Below are positions 17,609-26,055 of a stretch of 64,000 nucleotides of DNA, in pieces. The notes beneath the pieces are model-generated. The model searched no databases. It was not told the origin of the DNA and saw only the letters and a list, made by a program, of their open reading frames with translations. The stretch is from the NCBI RefSeq assembly GCF_001562015.1, contig NZ_LASA01000118.1:1-64000 (forward strand). Direction: 5' to 3'. A program made the translations under genes and the position numbers. Source of the stretch: Endozoicomonas arenosclerae (lineage in GTDB: Bacteria; Pseudomonadota; Gammaproteobacteria; Pseudomonadales; Endozoicomonadaceae). How positions within the stretch are numbered: the stretch's first letter is position 1; each line of letters opens with the position of its first letter.

Positions 17609-18058
17609 CTAAGAGTCAATAGACTGCAATGGAATAATATAGTCTTCCCAGTCTTCTTCAGGCACAGTGGTTTCTGATTGGGCAAAAGCCCTGACGGACA
17701 TCCCCGACTGGTGAATACTGTCAGGGTTGCCGGATATTAACGGGTGCCAATCATAAAGAGGCTTGCCTTCTGACAATAGCCGATAGGCGCAGGTGGCAGG
17801 CAGCCAGTGAAAATGCGGTATATCACTGACGGTCAGCTTCAGACACTCAGGCACCTTTTCCTTGCGGTTGGCATAGTCTGAACACTGGCAGCTATTGATA
17901 TCCAGAAGCTGGCAGGCCAGAGAGGTGTTGTGAACCTCACCGGTGTCCTCATCTTCCAGCTTCTGCAGGCAGCAACGTCCACAGCCATCACACAGGCTCT
18001 CCCATTCTTCAGAGGTCATGTCTGTCAGGGATTTGGTTTGCCAGAAAGGGTCTGTCAT
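17609..18058 (-). CDS. ycgN: YcgN family cysteine-cluster protein (UPF0260)
   Basis: A 149-residue protein with the CDGCGRCC cluster at residues 23-30, characteristic of the YkgJ/YcgN family, and a [17 protein letters not shown] block. The clustered cysteines suggest a bound metal or Fe-S centre, but the function is not known. It overlaps ycgL by 4 nt (ATGA), so the two are translationally coupled downstream of rnd. Confidence 0.9.
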   Translation of the reverse strand: MTDPFWQTKSLTDMTSEEWESLCDGCGRCCLQKLEDEDTGEVHNTSLACQLLDINSCQCSDYANRKEKVPECLKLTVSDIPHFHWLPATCAYRLLSEGKPLYDWHPLISGNPDSIHQSGMSVRAFAQSETTVPEEDWEDYIIPLQSIDS

Positions 18059-18351
18059 ACAGGGTCGTTAAAGCTCAGCAGTTCTTCAGGAAGGTGCTGA
18101 ATATAGTCTTCTTCGACCGGTGGCATCTGTAGGTAAAAACCCTTTTCCTGAATCTCTGTCATGACTTTTTCCACGTCGGCTCTGGCCAATGTTCGCTCTG
18201 GCGTCAGCAGAATATCCATAACATGGGTAGCCTTGCCGAAGGCCTGATGCAAAGCCTCGGGGACTTTCTCAAGCTGATCTCTCTTTTCGACATAGAGGTA
18301 CATTTCGTTGCGTTTGCTGCTTTTATAAATGGAGGCGAGAATCTTGGACAT
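18055..18351 (-). CDS. ycgL: YcgL domain protein
   Basis: A 98-residue protein of the YcgL family, starting with [18 protein letters not shown] and containing the [11 protein letters not shown] segment. The family has a small alpha/beta fold of unknown function and is commonly found beside rnd and ycgN, as here. It lies 79 bp after rnd, a gap nearly filled by a strong hairpin (18386-18424). Confidence 0.92.
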   Translation of the reverse strand: MSKILASIYKSSKRNEMYLYVEKRDQLEKVPEALHQAFGKATHVMDILLTPERTLARADVEKVMTEIQEKGFYLQMPPVEEDYIQHLPEELLSFNDPV

Positions 18352-18385
18352 AATCAGGTTTGGATCACTTCAGTCAATTCACAAA

Positions 18386-18424
18386 GTCCGTGGTTTGAGT
18401 GATGGGATCATTCAAACCACGGAC
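18386..18424. promoter_or_regulatory. Strong intercistronic hairpin between rnd and ycgL
   Basis: GTCCGTGGTTTGAGTGAT (18386-18403), loop GGG, then its near-perfect complement (18407-18424): 18 pairs, one a G-U type. On the minus strand it is followed by TTTGTG, a poor U-run. It could be an attenuator, processing site or partial terminator. Confidence 0.75.
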
Positions 18425-18430
18425 ATCAAA

Positions 18431-19576
18431 TTATCTCTGGTCGGCTTTGTAGTCTTTCAGAGTCACAATCAAAGGTTCTGCAATCTCTGTCTGACGCCAG
18501 CCCTTGATGCTTTCAGGCATGGAAAAGCGACCACTGCTTTGCCACTGTCGTAAAATAGCGTTGGACATCTTGCCAGGGAAGAGCAGCTCTACAGGCACTC
18601 CGAGTTCGTCTGACTTATGCTGAACCCAGGCTTTGATCAATTTGCCGTAGTCTCTGGCTGATTTTGGCAGCGGTGCAGGTAACTTATCAGGATAGCTCTC
18701 TTCAGGCTGTTTTTTGGCCTGTTCTACGAGCTCCAGAATAGTGTCGCCATATTTTCTCAGGGTTTTGGGCTTCATATCCTGAATGGCTGACAATGACCGA
18801 ATATTGTCTGGCATATACCGTGCAATTGGCCACAGGCTGCCTTTGGCAATAATTCTGTTGCGGGGCGTGTCTGTGTGCCTCGCCTCTTTTTCCCGGTATT
18901 CACAAAGCTCTCGAAGTACGGCCAGTTGTTGCGGGTTTAACTGCCAGGCACGTTTAACATCTTTCCAGACTTCCCTTGGGTCCGGGAATAAAGGTCCGGT
19001 GACCAGCTTGTTACAGTCTTCTTTAACCCAGTCCAGCTGAGGCTTGCCCTTCAGGATATCCAAAAGCAGTTGGTAGGCTTCCAGAAGGTGTACCACATCA
19101 AGAGTTGCATAGCTGATTTGTGCTTCGGTGAGAGGCCGCTGCAGCCAGTCTGAACGGGTAGCGTCTTTGGGAAGGTCAACGTTCAGAAGATTTTTCAACA
19201 GATTTTGATAGCTCAGGGAGTGACCCAGGCCTGCATAGGCAGCTGCCAGTTGAGTATCCATCAGTGACACAGGGCGACAACCGGTCAGAATGTTGAATAC
19301 TTCCAGGTCTTCACTGCATGCGTGCAATACCTTGACGACGGATTCTGCCTGTAAAACTTCACCAAACGCACTCCAGTCTTTAACACTGACTGGATCGACC
19401 AGAAATACTTCCTGGCCTGTTCCCACCTGAATCAGGCCGGGGACCGGGTAGAAGGTATCGGTACGAATAAATTCGGTATCCAGCGCTATAGCATCCAGTT
19501 CAAGCCACTGCTGGCAATATTGGGAGAGGCTGTCACTGTCGAGGACCCAGATAGGATCAGGATGTTCTATAGGCAT
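18431..19576 (-). CDS. rnd: Ribonuclease D
   Basis: A 381-residue 3'-to-5' exoribonuclease that trims tRNA and other small RNA precursors. The DEDDy residues are visible in LDTEFIRTDTFYP (Exo I), HACSEDLEVF (Exo II) and YATLDVVHLLEAY (Exo III). The HRDC domain follows (about residues 205-290) and the C-terminal extension includes LPKSARDYGKLI. Length fits E. coli RNase D (375). ATG 19576 starts the family homology. It heads the rnd-ycgL-ycgN operon. Confidence 0.93.
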   Translation of the reverse strand: MPIEHPDPIWVLDSDSLSQYCQQWLELDAIALDTEFIRTDTFYPVPGLIQVGTGQEVFLVDPVSVKDWSAFGEVLQAESVVKVLHACSEDLEVFNILTGCRPVSLMDTQLAAAYAGLGHSLSYQNLLKNLLNVDLPKDATRSDWLQRPLTEAQISYATLDVVHLLEAYQLLLDILKGKPQLDWVKEDCNKLVTGPLFPDPREVWKDVKRAWQLNPQQLAVLRELCEYREKEARHTDTPRNRIIAKGSLWPIARYMPDNIRSLSAIQDMKPKTLRKYGDTILELVEQAKKQPEESYPDKLPAPLPKSARDYGKLIKAWVQHKSDELGVPVELLFPGKMSNAILRQWQSSGRFSMPESIKGWRQTEIAEPLIVTLKDYKADQR

Positions 19577-19866
19577 AAGCAGTAGGGTCAGAAATAAAAG
19601 CTTATTATAAAGAGCTTGTTACTGAAGCCAAAATATTATTCTTCACAGAAGGGGAAAGTAGCATGAACAGCGCAGTAACTTTGAACAGGTTTGGTCAGCC
19701 TCCTGGGGATTCAGGTGAATTGATCTGTGGAAGTGCTGCTTTCGAAAGAAGACCGTTACAGTAGTCAAAATCATATGCTGGCTACTATGAACAAGGTAGA
19801 AGCGGGTTCGGGGGGAGTTTCTCAATCGCTTCTGCCTTGCTTGAATCCATAGATTAAATGGCTTTC

Positions 19867-20241
19867 TTAGTCCAGAGAGGCCTGGTAGTCGCTTTCAATC
19901 ATCAGGTTATCCAGCTCTGAAGCGTCAGAGAGACGAATCTTGGCGATCCAGCCATTTTCGTAAGTGGATTCGTTGATTGTCTCAGGGGTGTCTTCCAGAG
20001 ATTCGTTAACGGCGATGACTTCTCCGCTGACCGGCGCGTAGATGTCGGAAGCGGCCTTCACCGATTCCACCAGAGAAAACTCCTGGCCGACTGTTACTTC
20101 AGTACCTACTACGGGCAGTTCAACAAATACAACATCCCCCAGTAACTCCTGAGCGTGCTCACTGATGCCTACAGTAACGGTACCATCGTTATTCAGTTGA
20201 ACCCACTCGTGGGACTCTGCAAATTTCAGGGTGGCTGCCAT
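19867..20241 (-). CDS. gcvH: Glycine cleavage system H protein
   Basis: A 124-residue lipoyl carrier that shuttles the aminomethyl group between GcvP, GcvT and GcvL. The lipoylated lysine is in the [16 protein letters not shown] motif (about residue 65). [18 protein letters not shown] and [13 protein letters not shown] are further signatures. ATG 20241 has AGGA 9 nt upstream and gives the family length; the 19 codons upstream overlap the regulatory region. gcvP and gcvT are not in the window. It is divergent from an XRE-cupin regulator. Confidence 0.95.
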   Translation of the reverse strand: MAATLKFAESHEWVQLNNDGTVTVGISEHAQELLGDVVFVELPVVGTEVTVGQEFSLVESVKAASDIYAPVSGEVIAVNESLEDTPETINESTYENGWIAKIRLSDASELDNLMIESDYQASLD

Positions 20242-20325
20242 GGTGCAATTTCCTTTTTTATTATTGAAAGGTGGATGACTTGCTGAAGAGATTATCAAGT
20301 CAGTTTTTCTTCATCAATAAAAAAG

Positions 20326-20339
20326 TTTCCAATAGGAAA
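20326..20339. promoter_or_regulatory. Operator-like site between gcvH and the XRE-cupin gene
   Basis: TTTCCAATAGGAAA, arms TTTCC / GGAAA around AATA. The same motif with one change, TTTCCAATAAGAAA (minus strand), lies upstream of glyA at 22527-22540. It is the best candidate site for the regulator at 20421. Confidence 0.65.
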
Positions 20340-20420
20340 GGTTTTTTCGATATTCATACAATAGGGGATAAGGTATATTCAGACGGAGACCTTAGAAAAT
20401 AATCAGTCATCAGGCGCTTT

Positions 20421-21065
20421 ATGACCGAACAAGCGGAGTTTTTAAAACAAGATTCAATTATCAGTATTGAGCGCCGCAAGGCAAAAGCCATCCAGGCTGA
20501 CGAGCCGATTGGACCGTTACAGCTGGGCCAGCGAGTGAGAGAGATACGTCAAACCCGCAAGCTGACCCTGGAAGAGGTGAGTAAGCTGACCGGACTGTCT
20601 CGTTCTGCTATCTCAAAAATTGAAAATGACCAGATTTCGCCCACCTTTGCTGCCGTCACCAAACTGGTGAATGGGCTTGGGATTGATATTCCCCAGTTGT
20701 TCAGCCCTGCAAAAGGCAATATGCCTGCGGTCGGTAGAAGGGACGTGACCCGGAAGGGAGAAGGTAAGCCCCATCCTACCCAGACCTATGAGCATGAACT
20801 GTTGGCAGCAGAGCTGACGGGCAAAAAAATGGTTCCCTACCGTACAACCATTTGTGCCCGATCTTTCGATGACTTTCAGGACTGGGTTCGTCATGAAGGG
20901 GAAGAATTTCTGCTGGTGTTAAGTGGGCAGGTTTGCCTGTATACCGAGTTTTATCAGCCTATAGAGTTGGATGAGGGTGATAGTGCTTATTACGACGCGG
21001 AAATGGGCCACGTAGTGGTTTCAACCAGCCAGGAAGATGCTGTCATTCTTTGGGTGACAACCTGA
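20421..21065 (+). CDS. XRE-family regulator with C-terminal cupin domain
   Basis: A 214-residue transcription factor. Residues 35-90 form the helix-turn-helix (LGQRVREIRQTRKLTLEEVS, then LSRSAISKIENDQISPT). Residues 130-212 are a cupin_2 sensor with EGEEFLLVLSGQV and LDEGDSAYYDAEMGHVV. Similar regulators sit next to glycine cleavage and glyA genes in Vibrio. Here it is divergent from gcvH and convergent with glyA, and a shared palindrome occurs upstream of both, so control of glycine/serine one-carbon genes is likely. The ligand is not known. Confidence 0.88.
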   Translation: MTEQAEFLKQDSIISIERRKAKAIQADEPIGPLQLGQRVREIRQTRKLTLEEVSKLTGLSRSAISKIENDQISPTFAAVTKLVNGLGIDIPQLFSPAKGNMPAVGRRDVTRKGEGKPHPTQTYEHELLAAELTGKKMVPYRTTICARSFDDFQDWVRHEGEEFLLVLSGQVCLYTEFYQPIELDEGDSAYYDAEMGHVVVSTSQEDAVILWVTT

Positions 21066-21077
21066 ACAATAGACTTT

Positions 21078-21113
21078 CAGACCCAGCCCGTTCAAGCGAG
21101 CTGGCTGGGTCTG
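21078..21113. terminator. Convergent hairpin between the regulator and glyA
   Basis: CAGACCCAGCC (21078-21088) and GGCTGGGTCTG (21103-21113) form an 11-bp perfect stem. No U-run follows on either strand, so it may act with another factor. Confidence 0.55.
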
Positions 21114-21120
21114 AAGTAGA

Positions 21121-22419
21121 TCAGCTATAGAGTGGGAAGCGGGCGCATAGCGCTTCTACTTTATGGCGAACCTCTTCTTCAACAGCCTGATTGCCCTCTT
21201 CTCCATTGGCGATCAAACCGTCCAGCACATCACTGATCAGGTGACCCACTGTACGGAACTCTTCTGCTCCGAAGCCACGGCTGGTGCCTGCGGGTGTGCC
21301 CAATCGAATGCCTGAGGTTACCATTGGCTTTTCAGGGTCAAAAGGAATGCCATTCTTGTTGCAGGTAATACCGGCTCTTTCCAAAGCTTCTTCTACCTGA
21401 TTGCCTTTCAGTCCTTTGGGTCGCAAATCGACCAGTAGCAGGTGAGTATCAGTACCACCGCTGACAACATCACAGCCACGCTCAACCATGACTTCAGACA
21501 GTGCTCTGGCATTTTCAACGACACTATTAATGTATGTTTTGAACTCTGGCTGCAGGGCTTCGCCAAAGGCTACGGCTTTTGCGGCGATAACGTGCATCAG
21601 CGGTCCACCTTGAAGACCCGGGAAAACAGCTGAGTTGATTTTCTTGCCCAGGTCCAGATTGTTGGACAGGATCATCCCGCCTCTTGGACCTCTCAGGGTT
21701 TTATGGGTAGTGGTGGTAACAATGTCGGCGTAGGGCAGTGGAGATGGGTGGGCACCTGTGGCAATGAGTCCGGCGATGTGGGCCATGTCCACCATCAAAT
21801 AAGCACCGACCTTATCCGCAATTTCCCTGAAACGTTTGAAATCGATGACTCGTGGGATAGCAGAACCACCGGCAATGATCATTTTTGGCTGGCTTTCAAT
21901 GGCCAGAGCTTCAACGGCGTCATAATCAATGCGCTGGGTTTCTTTGGAAACGCCGTACTGTACCGCGTTGAACCATTTGCCAGAGAGAGCAGGACGAGCA
22001 CCATGAGTCAGGTGACCACCGGCGTCCAGCGACATGCCCATAATGGTGTCACCTGGTTGCAGCAGTGCCAGCATGACAGCACCGTTTGCCTGGGCGCCGG
22101 AATGAGGCTGAACATTGATGTATTCGCAGTCGAAAAGCTGTTTAGCTCGTTCAATGGCCAGGGCTTCAACCACGTCAACGTGTTCGCAGCCACCGTAGTA
22201 TCGGCGACCGGGGTAGCCTTCAGCGTACTTGTTGGTGAGGACTGTGCCCTGGGCTTCCATAACGGCTTTGGAAACAATATTTTCTGAGGCGATCAGTTCG
22301 ATCTGTTTTTCCTGACGGAGGTTTTCATCTTTAACAGCAGCCAGGATGGCGCTATCCACCTCAGCCAGGCTGTCAGAGAAAAAAGCTTTGTTGCCTTCTG
22401 TCGGGTATGCCTTGTTCAT
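21121..22419 (-). CDS. glyA: Serine hydroxymethyltransferase
   Basis: A 432-residue PLP enzyme interconverting serine and glycine with tetrahydrofolate, the main source of one-carbon units. Family blocks: [50 protein letters not shown] and the PLP-lysine motif [14 protein letters not shown]. It works with the glycine cleavage system, whose H protein is encoded 880 bp downstream. Promoter elements: a TATAAT on the minus strand (22558-22553) followed by the shared operator. Confidence 0.96.
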   Translation of the reverse strand: MNKAYPTEGNKAFFSDSLAEVDSAILAAVKDENLRQEKQIELIASENIVSKAVMEAQGTVLTNKYAEGYPGRRYYGGCEHVDVVEALAIERAKQLFDCEYINVQPHSGAQANGAVMLALLQPGDTIMGMSLDAGGHLTHGARPALSGKWFNAVQYGVSKETQRIDYDAVEALAIESQPKMIIAGGSAIPRVIDFKRFREIADKVGAYLMVDMAHIAGLIATGAHPSPLPYADIVTTTTHKTLRGPRGGMILSNNLDLGKKINSAVFPGLQGGPLMHVIAAKAVAFGEALQPEFKTYINSVVENARALSEVMVERGCDVVSGGTDTHLLLVDLRPKGLKGNQVEEALERAGITCNKNGIPFDPEKPMVTSGIRLGTPAGTSRGFGAEEFRTVGHLISDVLDGLIANGEEGNQAVEEEVRHKVEALCARFPLYS

Positions 22420-22507
22420 TATTATTCTCCTGCAATGACTTCTGCTTATATGTTGTTGCTTCGTTTTGAATCATTCAGTCATCCATGGCAATACTGTAAA
22501 CAGATTG

Positions 22508-22540
22508 TCTCCTATCGGCAATAAGATTTCTTATTGGAAA
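22508..22540 (-). promoter_or_regulatory. glyA operator region with two motif copies
   Basis: TTTCTTATTGGAAA (22527-22540) is the complement of TTTCCAATAAGAAA, differing from the gcvH site by one base. A weaker copy, TCTCCTATCGGCAA (22508-22521), matches 11 of 14. Both lie just downstream of the predicted -10 (22558-22553), a repressor-like position. Confidence 0.6.
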
Positions 22541-22552
22541 CTGCAGGTTTTT

Positions 22553-22558
22553 ATTATA
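22553..22558 (-). promoter_or_regulatory. Predicted glyA -10 element
   Basis: A perfect TATAAT on the minus strand. I see no good -35 hexamer at 17 bp, where the htpX terminator lies. Confidence 0.4.
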
Positions 22559-22563
22559 CCCAT

Positions 22564-22587
22564 AAAAAAGGCCCGCATATGCGAGCC
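22564..22587 (-). terminator. Rho-independent terminator of htpX
   Basis: On the minus strand GGCTCGC, loop ATAT, GCGGGCC (one G-U pair), then six T's. It ends 31 bp after the htpX stop. Confidence 0.88.
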
Positions 22588-22617
22588 TCGATCAGAGCTT
22601 TGCTTTTTGGTGCGTGA

Positions 22618-23505
22618 TTAACGATGAGCTTGCAAAGCTTCGATACGGTCTTCCAGAGCCGGGTGGCTGGAGAACAGGGCTGCCAGTCCGCCCTGACCAT
22701 TCTTGCGAATACCAAAAGCGGTCATGGTGGCAGGCATGACACTTGGAGCGTCGTATTCCGCTCTCAGTCTTTCCAGGGCAGCAATCATATCACCACGGCC
22801 TGCCAGTTCTGCTCCAGCCTCGTCCGCCCGGAATTCACGTTTACGGGAGAACCACATGACAATGCAGCTGGCAGCAATGCCCAGAACAATCTCGGCGATA
22901 AAGCTGACCACATAAAAGCCTATACCCGGGCCACTGCTTTCTTCGTCACGACGCAGGAAGCTGTCTACGGCATAGCCAATGATTCGGGCAAAGAACATGA
23001 CAAAGGTATTCACTACACCCTGAATCAGAGCCAGAGTCACCATGTCGCCATTGGCAACGTGACCAATTTCGTGACCAATAACAGCCCGCGCTTCTCTTGG
23101 ACTGAAGCGATCCAGAAGGCCCTGACTCACTGCAACCAGTGAGGCATTTTTATTCCAGCCAGTGGCAAAAGCATTGGATTCCGGAGAAGGGAAAATACCC
23201 ACTTCAGGCATGCCGATACCGGCTTTTTCAGACAGCTCTTTCACTGTCTCCATTAACCATTGCTCCTGAGCGGTACGGGGCTGATCAATGATCTGGGTAC
23301 CGGTACCCATTTTTGCCATGGTTTTGGAGAGGAACAGTGACACGAATGAACCGGCAAAGCCGAAAACTGCACAGAAAACCAGCAGAGAGCTCATGTTGAG
23401 CCCCTGGGCTGTGATATAGCTACCCACGCCAAGGATGTTCAGGGTGATACTGGCGACTGCGATGACCGCAAGGTTGGTGGCCAGAAACAGCAGAATTCTT
23501 TTCAT
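22618..23505 (-). CDS. htpX: Membrane metalloprotease HtpX
   Basis: A 295-residue inner-membrane zinc protease of the M48 family that degrades damaged membrane proteins. The zinc-binding HEIGH motif occurs in [15 protein letters not shown] (about residues 143). Two N-terminal and two central hydrophobic segments and the [18 protein letters not shown] block are typical. Length is nearly that of E. coli HtpX (293). Confidence 0.95.
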   Translation of the reverse strand: MKRILLFLATNLAVIAVASITLNILGVGSYITAQGLNMSSLLVFCAVFGFAGSFVSLFLSKTMAKMGTGTQIIDQPRTAQEQWLMETVKELSEKAGIGMPEVGIFPSPESNAFATGWNKNASLVAVSQGLLDRFSPREARAVIGHEIGHVANGDMVTLALIQGVVNTFVMFFARIIGYAVDSFLRRDEESSGPGIGFYVVSFIAEIVLGIAASCIVMWFSRKREFRADEAGAELAGRGDMIAALERLRAEYDAPSVMPATMTAFGIRKNGQGGLAALFSSHPALEDRIEALQAHR

Positions 23506-23607
23506 TACCGGAATGGTTACCTTTTGTTAGTCGGATAAAAGAAATATGGAGACGCGGAGTGAGGATTTCAATCCTCACTCAGGCTTTTTACAGTTGTTTA
23601 CAGTTTG

Positions 23608-24036
23608 TCAGCTTTTGATGGTGAAAAAGTGCTGGCAGAGCTGATTCAGCTGGTGGGTGGTGCCGGACTTCAGAACTTCCCTAAATTGCCAGCCCAGAGT
23701 TCCACGCTTTAAAGCGATATGTTCTGGCTGTTCGTCAGGATCAATGTTCAGGCTGGGCAAGCTGAGTCTCAAGAAGCTTTTTTCTGTCAGGACAACTTGA
23801 TCCAGCCCTTCCAGTCGGACTCTTTCTGAATAGTGAATGTAGCCTTCTCTGGCCAGCCACAGGAAGCTGTCAAAGCAAGCCTGGTGTCGTCTGCTAGGGA
23901 GTCCAAACTCATCCACAGGCTCTGGCGTAATAATGTCATCGACATACAGGGAGGTGAGCCTTGGGAAGGCATTGTAGAGATGCACCAGGGTTTTGGCGCA
24001 GTCGTGGAAGAAATCGTCTATGTGTATGTCGGCCAT
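23608..24036 (-). CDS. Conserved hypothetical protein
   Basis: A 142-residue protein, probably cytoplasmic. The N-terminal half is helical (DDFFHDCAKTLVHLYNAFPR) and a wHTH-like segment with FDSFLWLAREGYIHYSERV is seen at about residues 55-75. No enzyme motif is visible and I do not recognise the family. It lies between htpX and alaA on the same strand; the gap to htpX is about 100 bp. The start at 24036 has only a weak binding site (AAGAAAA). Confidence 0.65.
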   Translation of the reverse strand: MADIHIDDFFHDCAKTLVHLYNAFPRLTSLYVDDIITPEPVDEFGLPSRRHQACFDSFLWLAREGYIHYSERVRLEGLDQVVLTEKSFLRLSLPSLNIDPDEQPEHIALKRGTLGWQFREVLKSGTTHQLNQLCQHFFTIKS

Positions 24037-24051
24037 TTTTCTTAGTTATTA

Positions 24052-24140
24052 GTTAACAGGGTTCAGTTAACAGTATTTAATTTTCAGTTAACAGCTTTCA
24101 GTATTGAGTGGCATCTCACTTTCGACTGAACGCTGTTAAC
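24052..24140. repeat. GTTAAC-rich patch
   Basis: GTTAACAG occurs at 24052, 24066 and 24087, and its inverse CTGTTAAC at 24133-24140. Similar sequence lies between V-ATPase genes at 41889-41975. Confidence 0.55.
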
Positions 24141-24160
24141 TTCAAACTTTCTACTCTTTT

Positions 24161-25375
24161 TTATTGTTTGTAACGACTCAGGAATCGTTCCAGTTTTTCA
24201 CCCACCATCTGCAGATCCTCAACACGGGGCAGGGTGATGATCCTGAGATGATCAGGGTCTGGCCAATTGAAGGCACGACCCTGAACCAGCAGGATTTTCT
24301 CCTGAATCAGCAAGTCCAGAACTAACTGTTCATCGTCGTGAATCGGGTACTTTTTGGGATCCAGTTTCGGGAACACATAAAGAGCTCCCTTGGGCTTCAC
24401 GCAGCTGACACCGGGAATCTGGTTCAGGTGCTCATAGATCACGTCTCGCTGAGCCAGTAGTCTACCGCCTGGCAAGATCAGGTCATTAATACTCTGATAG
24501 CCTCCCAGTGCCGTCTGAATAGCGTGCTGGGCAGGAACATTTGAACACAGGCGCATGGAAGCCAGCATTTCCAAACCTTCCAGATAATCTTTGGCTCTAT
24601 GTTTGGGGCCACTGGCCACCATCCAGCCAGAGCGGAAACCAGCTGCCCGGTAGGATTTGGACAGGCCGTTAAATGAAATCATGAAAACGTCATCAGCCAG
24701 TGACGCCATGGCTGTGTGTTCGGTGCCGTCGTAAAGAATCTTGTCGTAAATCTCGTCAGCAAAAACAATCAGGCTGTGCTGTCGGGCGATTTCGATGATC
24801 TCCTGCAATAGTTCAGGAGGGTAAACTGCACCGGTTGGGTTATTGGGGTTGATCACCACAATGCCACGGGTTTTGGCGGTTATTTTACTGCGAATGTCGT
24901 CCAGATCAGGATACCAGTCAGACTGTTCGTCACACAGGTAATGAACCGCACGGCCTCCTGACAGGTTGGCGGCGGCTGTCCAGAGAGGGTAATCCGGTGC
25001 CGGGATCAGGATTTCATCGCCATTGTTCAGCAGGCCCTGCATGGCCATCACGACCAGTTCACTGACGCCGTTGCCAATGAAGATGTCTTCCAGTTCAACA
25101 CCGGGGAAATTCTTTTGCTGGCAGTAGTGCATGACTGCCTTGCGTGCTGAAAAAAGGCCTTTGGAATCCGTGTAACCCTGGGAGTTGGGGAGGTTGAGAA
25201 TGACGTCCTGAATAATCTCTTCAGGTGCATCAAAGCCGAAAGGCGCAGGGTTGCCTGTGTTCAATTTCAGAACACGCTGGCCTTCCTCCTCCAATCTTCT
25301 GGCTTCACGCAATACTGGACCCCGTATTTCGTAACAGACGTTTTCCAGTTTCAGGGACTTCTCAATATCCTTCAT
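24161..25375 (-). CDS. alaA: Glutamate-pyruvate aminotransferase AlaA
   Basis: A 404-residue PLP-dependent class I aminotransferase that makes alanine from pyruvate and glutamate. The N-terminal KLNTGNPAPFGFDAPEEI, the VINPNNPTGAVYP block, and the PLP-lysine motif SFNGLSKSYRAAGFRSGW are intact; length equals E. coli AlaA/YfbQ (405). It is divergent from msrB, and the htpX-alaA-msrB neighbourhood is common in related Gammaproteobacteria. Confidence 0.93.
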   Translation of the reverse strand: MKDIEKSLKLENVCYEIRGPVLREARRLEEEGQRVLKLNTGNPAPFGFDAPEEIIQDVILNLPNSQGYTDSKGLFSARKAVMHYCQQKNFPGVELEDIFIGNGVSELVVMAMQGLLNNGDEILIPAPDYPLWTAAANLSGGRAVHYLCDEQSDWYPDLDDIRSKITAKTRGIVVINPNNPTGAVYPPELLQEIIEIARQHSLIVFADEIYDKILYDGTEHTAMASLADDVFMISFNGLSKSYRAAGFRSGWMVASGPKHRAKDYLEGLEMLASMRLCSNVPAQHAIQTALGGYQSINDLILPGGRLLAQRDVIYEHLNQIPGVSCVKPKGALYVFPKLDPKKYPIHDDEQLVLDLLIQEKILLVQGRAFNWPDPDHLRIITLPRVEDLQMVGEKLERFLSRYKQ

Positions 25376-25661
25376 GGGTACTTTTCCAGGCGGTCTCTAT
25401 AAAGGCCGCATCTCTTTTTGTATGTTGTCATGCTCATGGCGGGTTGGCCCGAGCGTTTGTCCATCAATCAGTGTTTTAATTTCCTTGATCGCTATGGATC
25501 AGGCCAACGGATTCCCTGAATTCCAGGATCTGGCAATAAATAGACAAGATCTGGTAAAAAATGTTCTCTCTGACAGGGAATCAGGCGATCATTATGATGC
25601 CTTTATGGCTTCAGTGCACGATCTAAACCCGGTTTATTCCGTTCCGGGTGATGGAGATGAT

Positions 25662-26054
25662 ATGAAAATCGAGAAAACCGATGCCCAGTGGCAGCAAGAG
25701 CTGACGGATGAGCAGTATCACGTTTGTCGCCAGAAGGGCACTGAGAGGCCTTTTTCCGGGGAGTACGTCCATTTTGACGGGCAGGGTGCATACAGCTGTG
25801 TCTGTTGCGGGCAGGTCTTGTTTGAATCAACCACCAAGTTTGATGCCGGTTGTGGTTGGCCCAGCTTCTGGGAAGTCGTGGACAAAGAGGCGGTGAAGTA
25901 CATTGAAGACAAGAGCCTGGGAATGGACCGAATAGAAGTGGTGTGCTCTGCCTGCGAAGCCCATTTAGGTCATGTGTTCCCTGATGGGCCAGAGCCAACG
26001 GGGCTGAGATATTGTATGAATTCCGTGGCTTTGGAGTTTAAGCAGGAAGACTGA
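25662..26054 (+). CDS. msrB: Peptide-methionine (R)-S-oxide reductase
   Basis: A 130-residue repair enzyme that reduces methionine-R-sulfoxide. Zinc-binding pairs are CVCCG (about residue 47) and CSACE, and the catalytic cysteine is in GLRYCMNSVAL near the end. ATG 25662 has GGAG with 5-nt spacing and gives the normal family length. The frame is open for 56 more codons from ATG 25494, without a binding site; that extension is probably leader. Confidence 0.93.
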   Translation: MKIEKTDAQWQQELTDEQYHVCRQKGTERPFSGEYVHFDGQGAYSCVCCGQVLFESTTKFDAGCGWPSFWEVVDKEAVKYIEDKSLGMDRIEVVCSACEAHLGHVFPDGPEPTGLRYCMNSVALEFKQED

Positions 26055-26055
26055 T

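Noticed and set aside
20242-20420. Glycine riboswitch before gcvH
   Set aside because: The 180-bp gap is too short for the tandem aptamer and shows none of its conserved blocks.
25494-25661. N-terminal extension of msrB
   Set aside because: The frame is open for 56 codons but has no ribosome binding site, and the start at 25662 has GGAG and matches family length.
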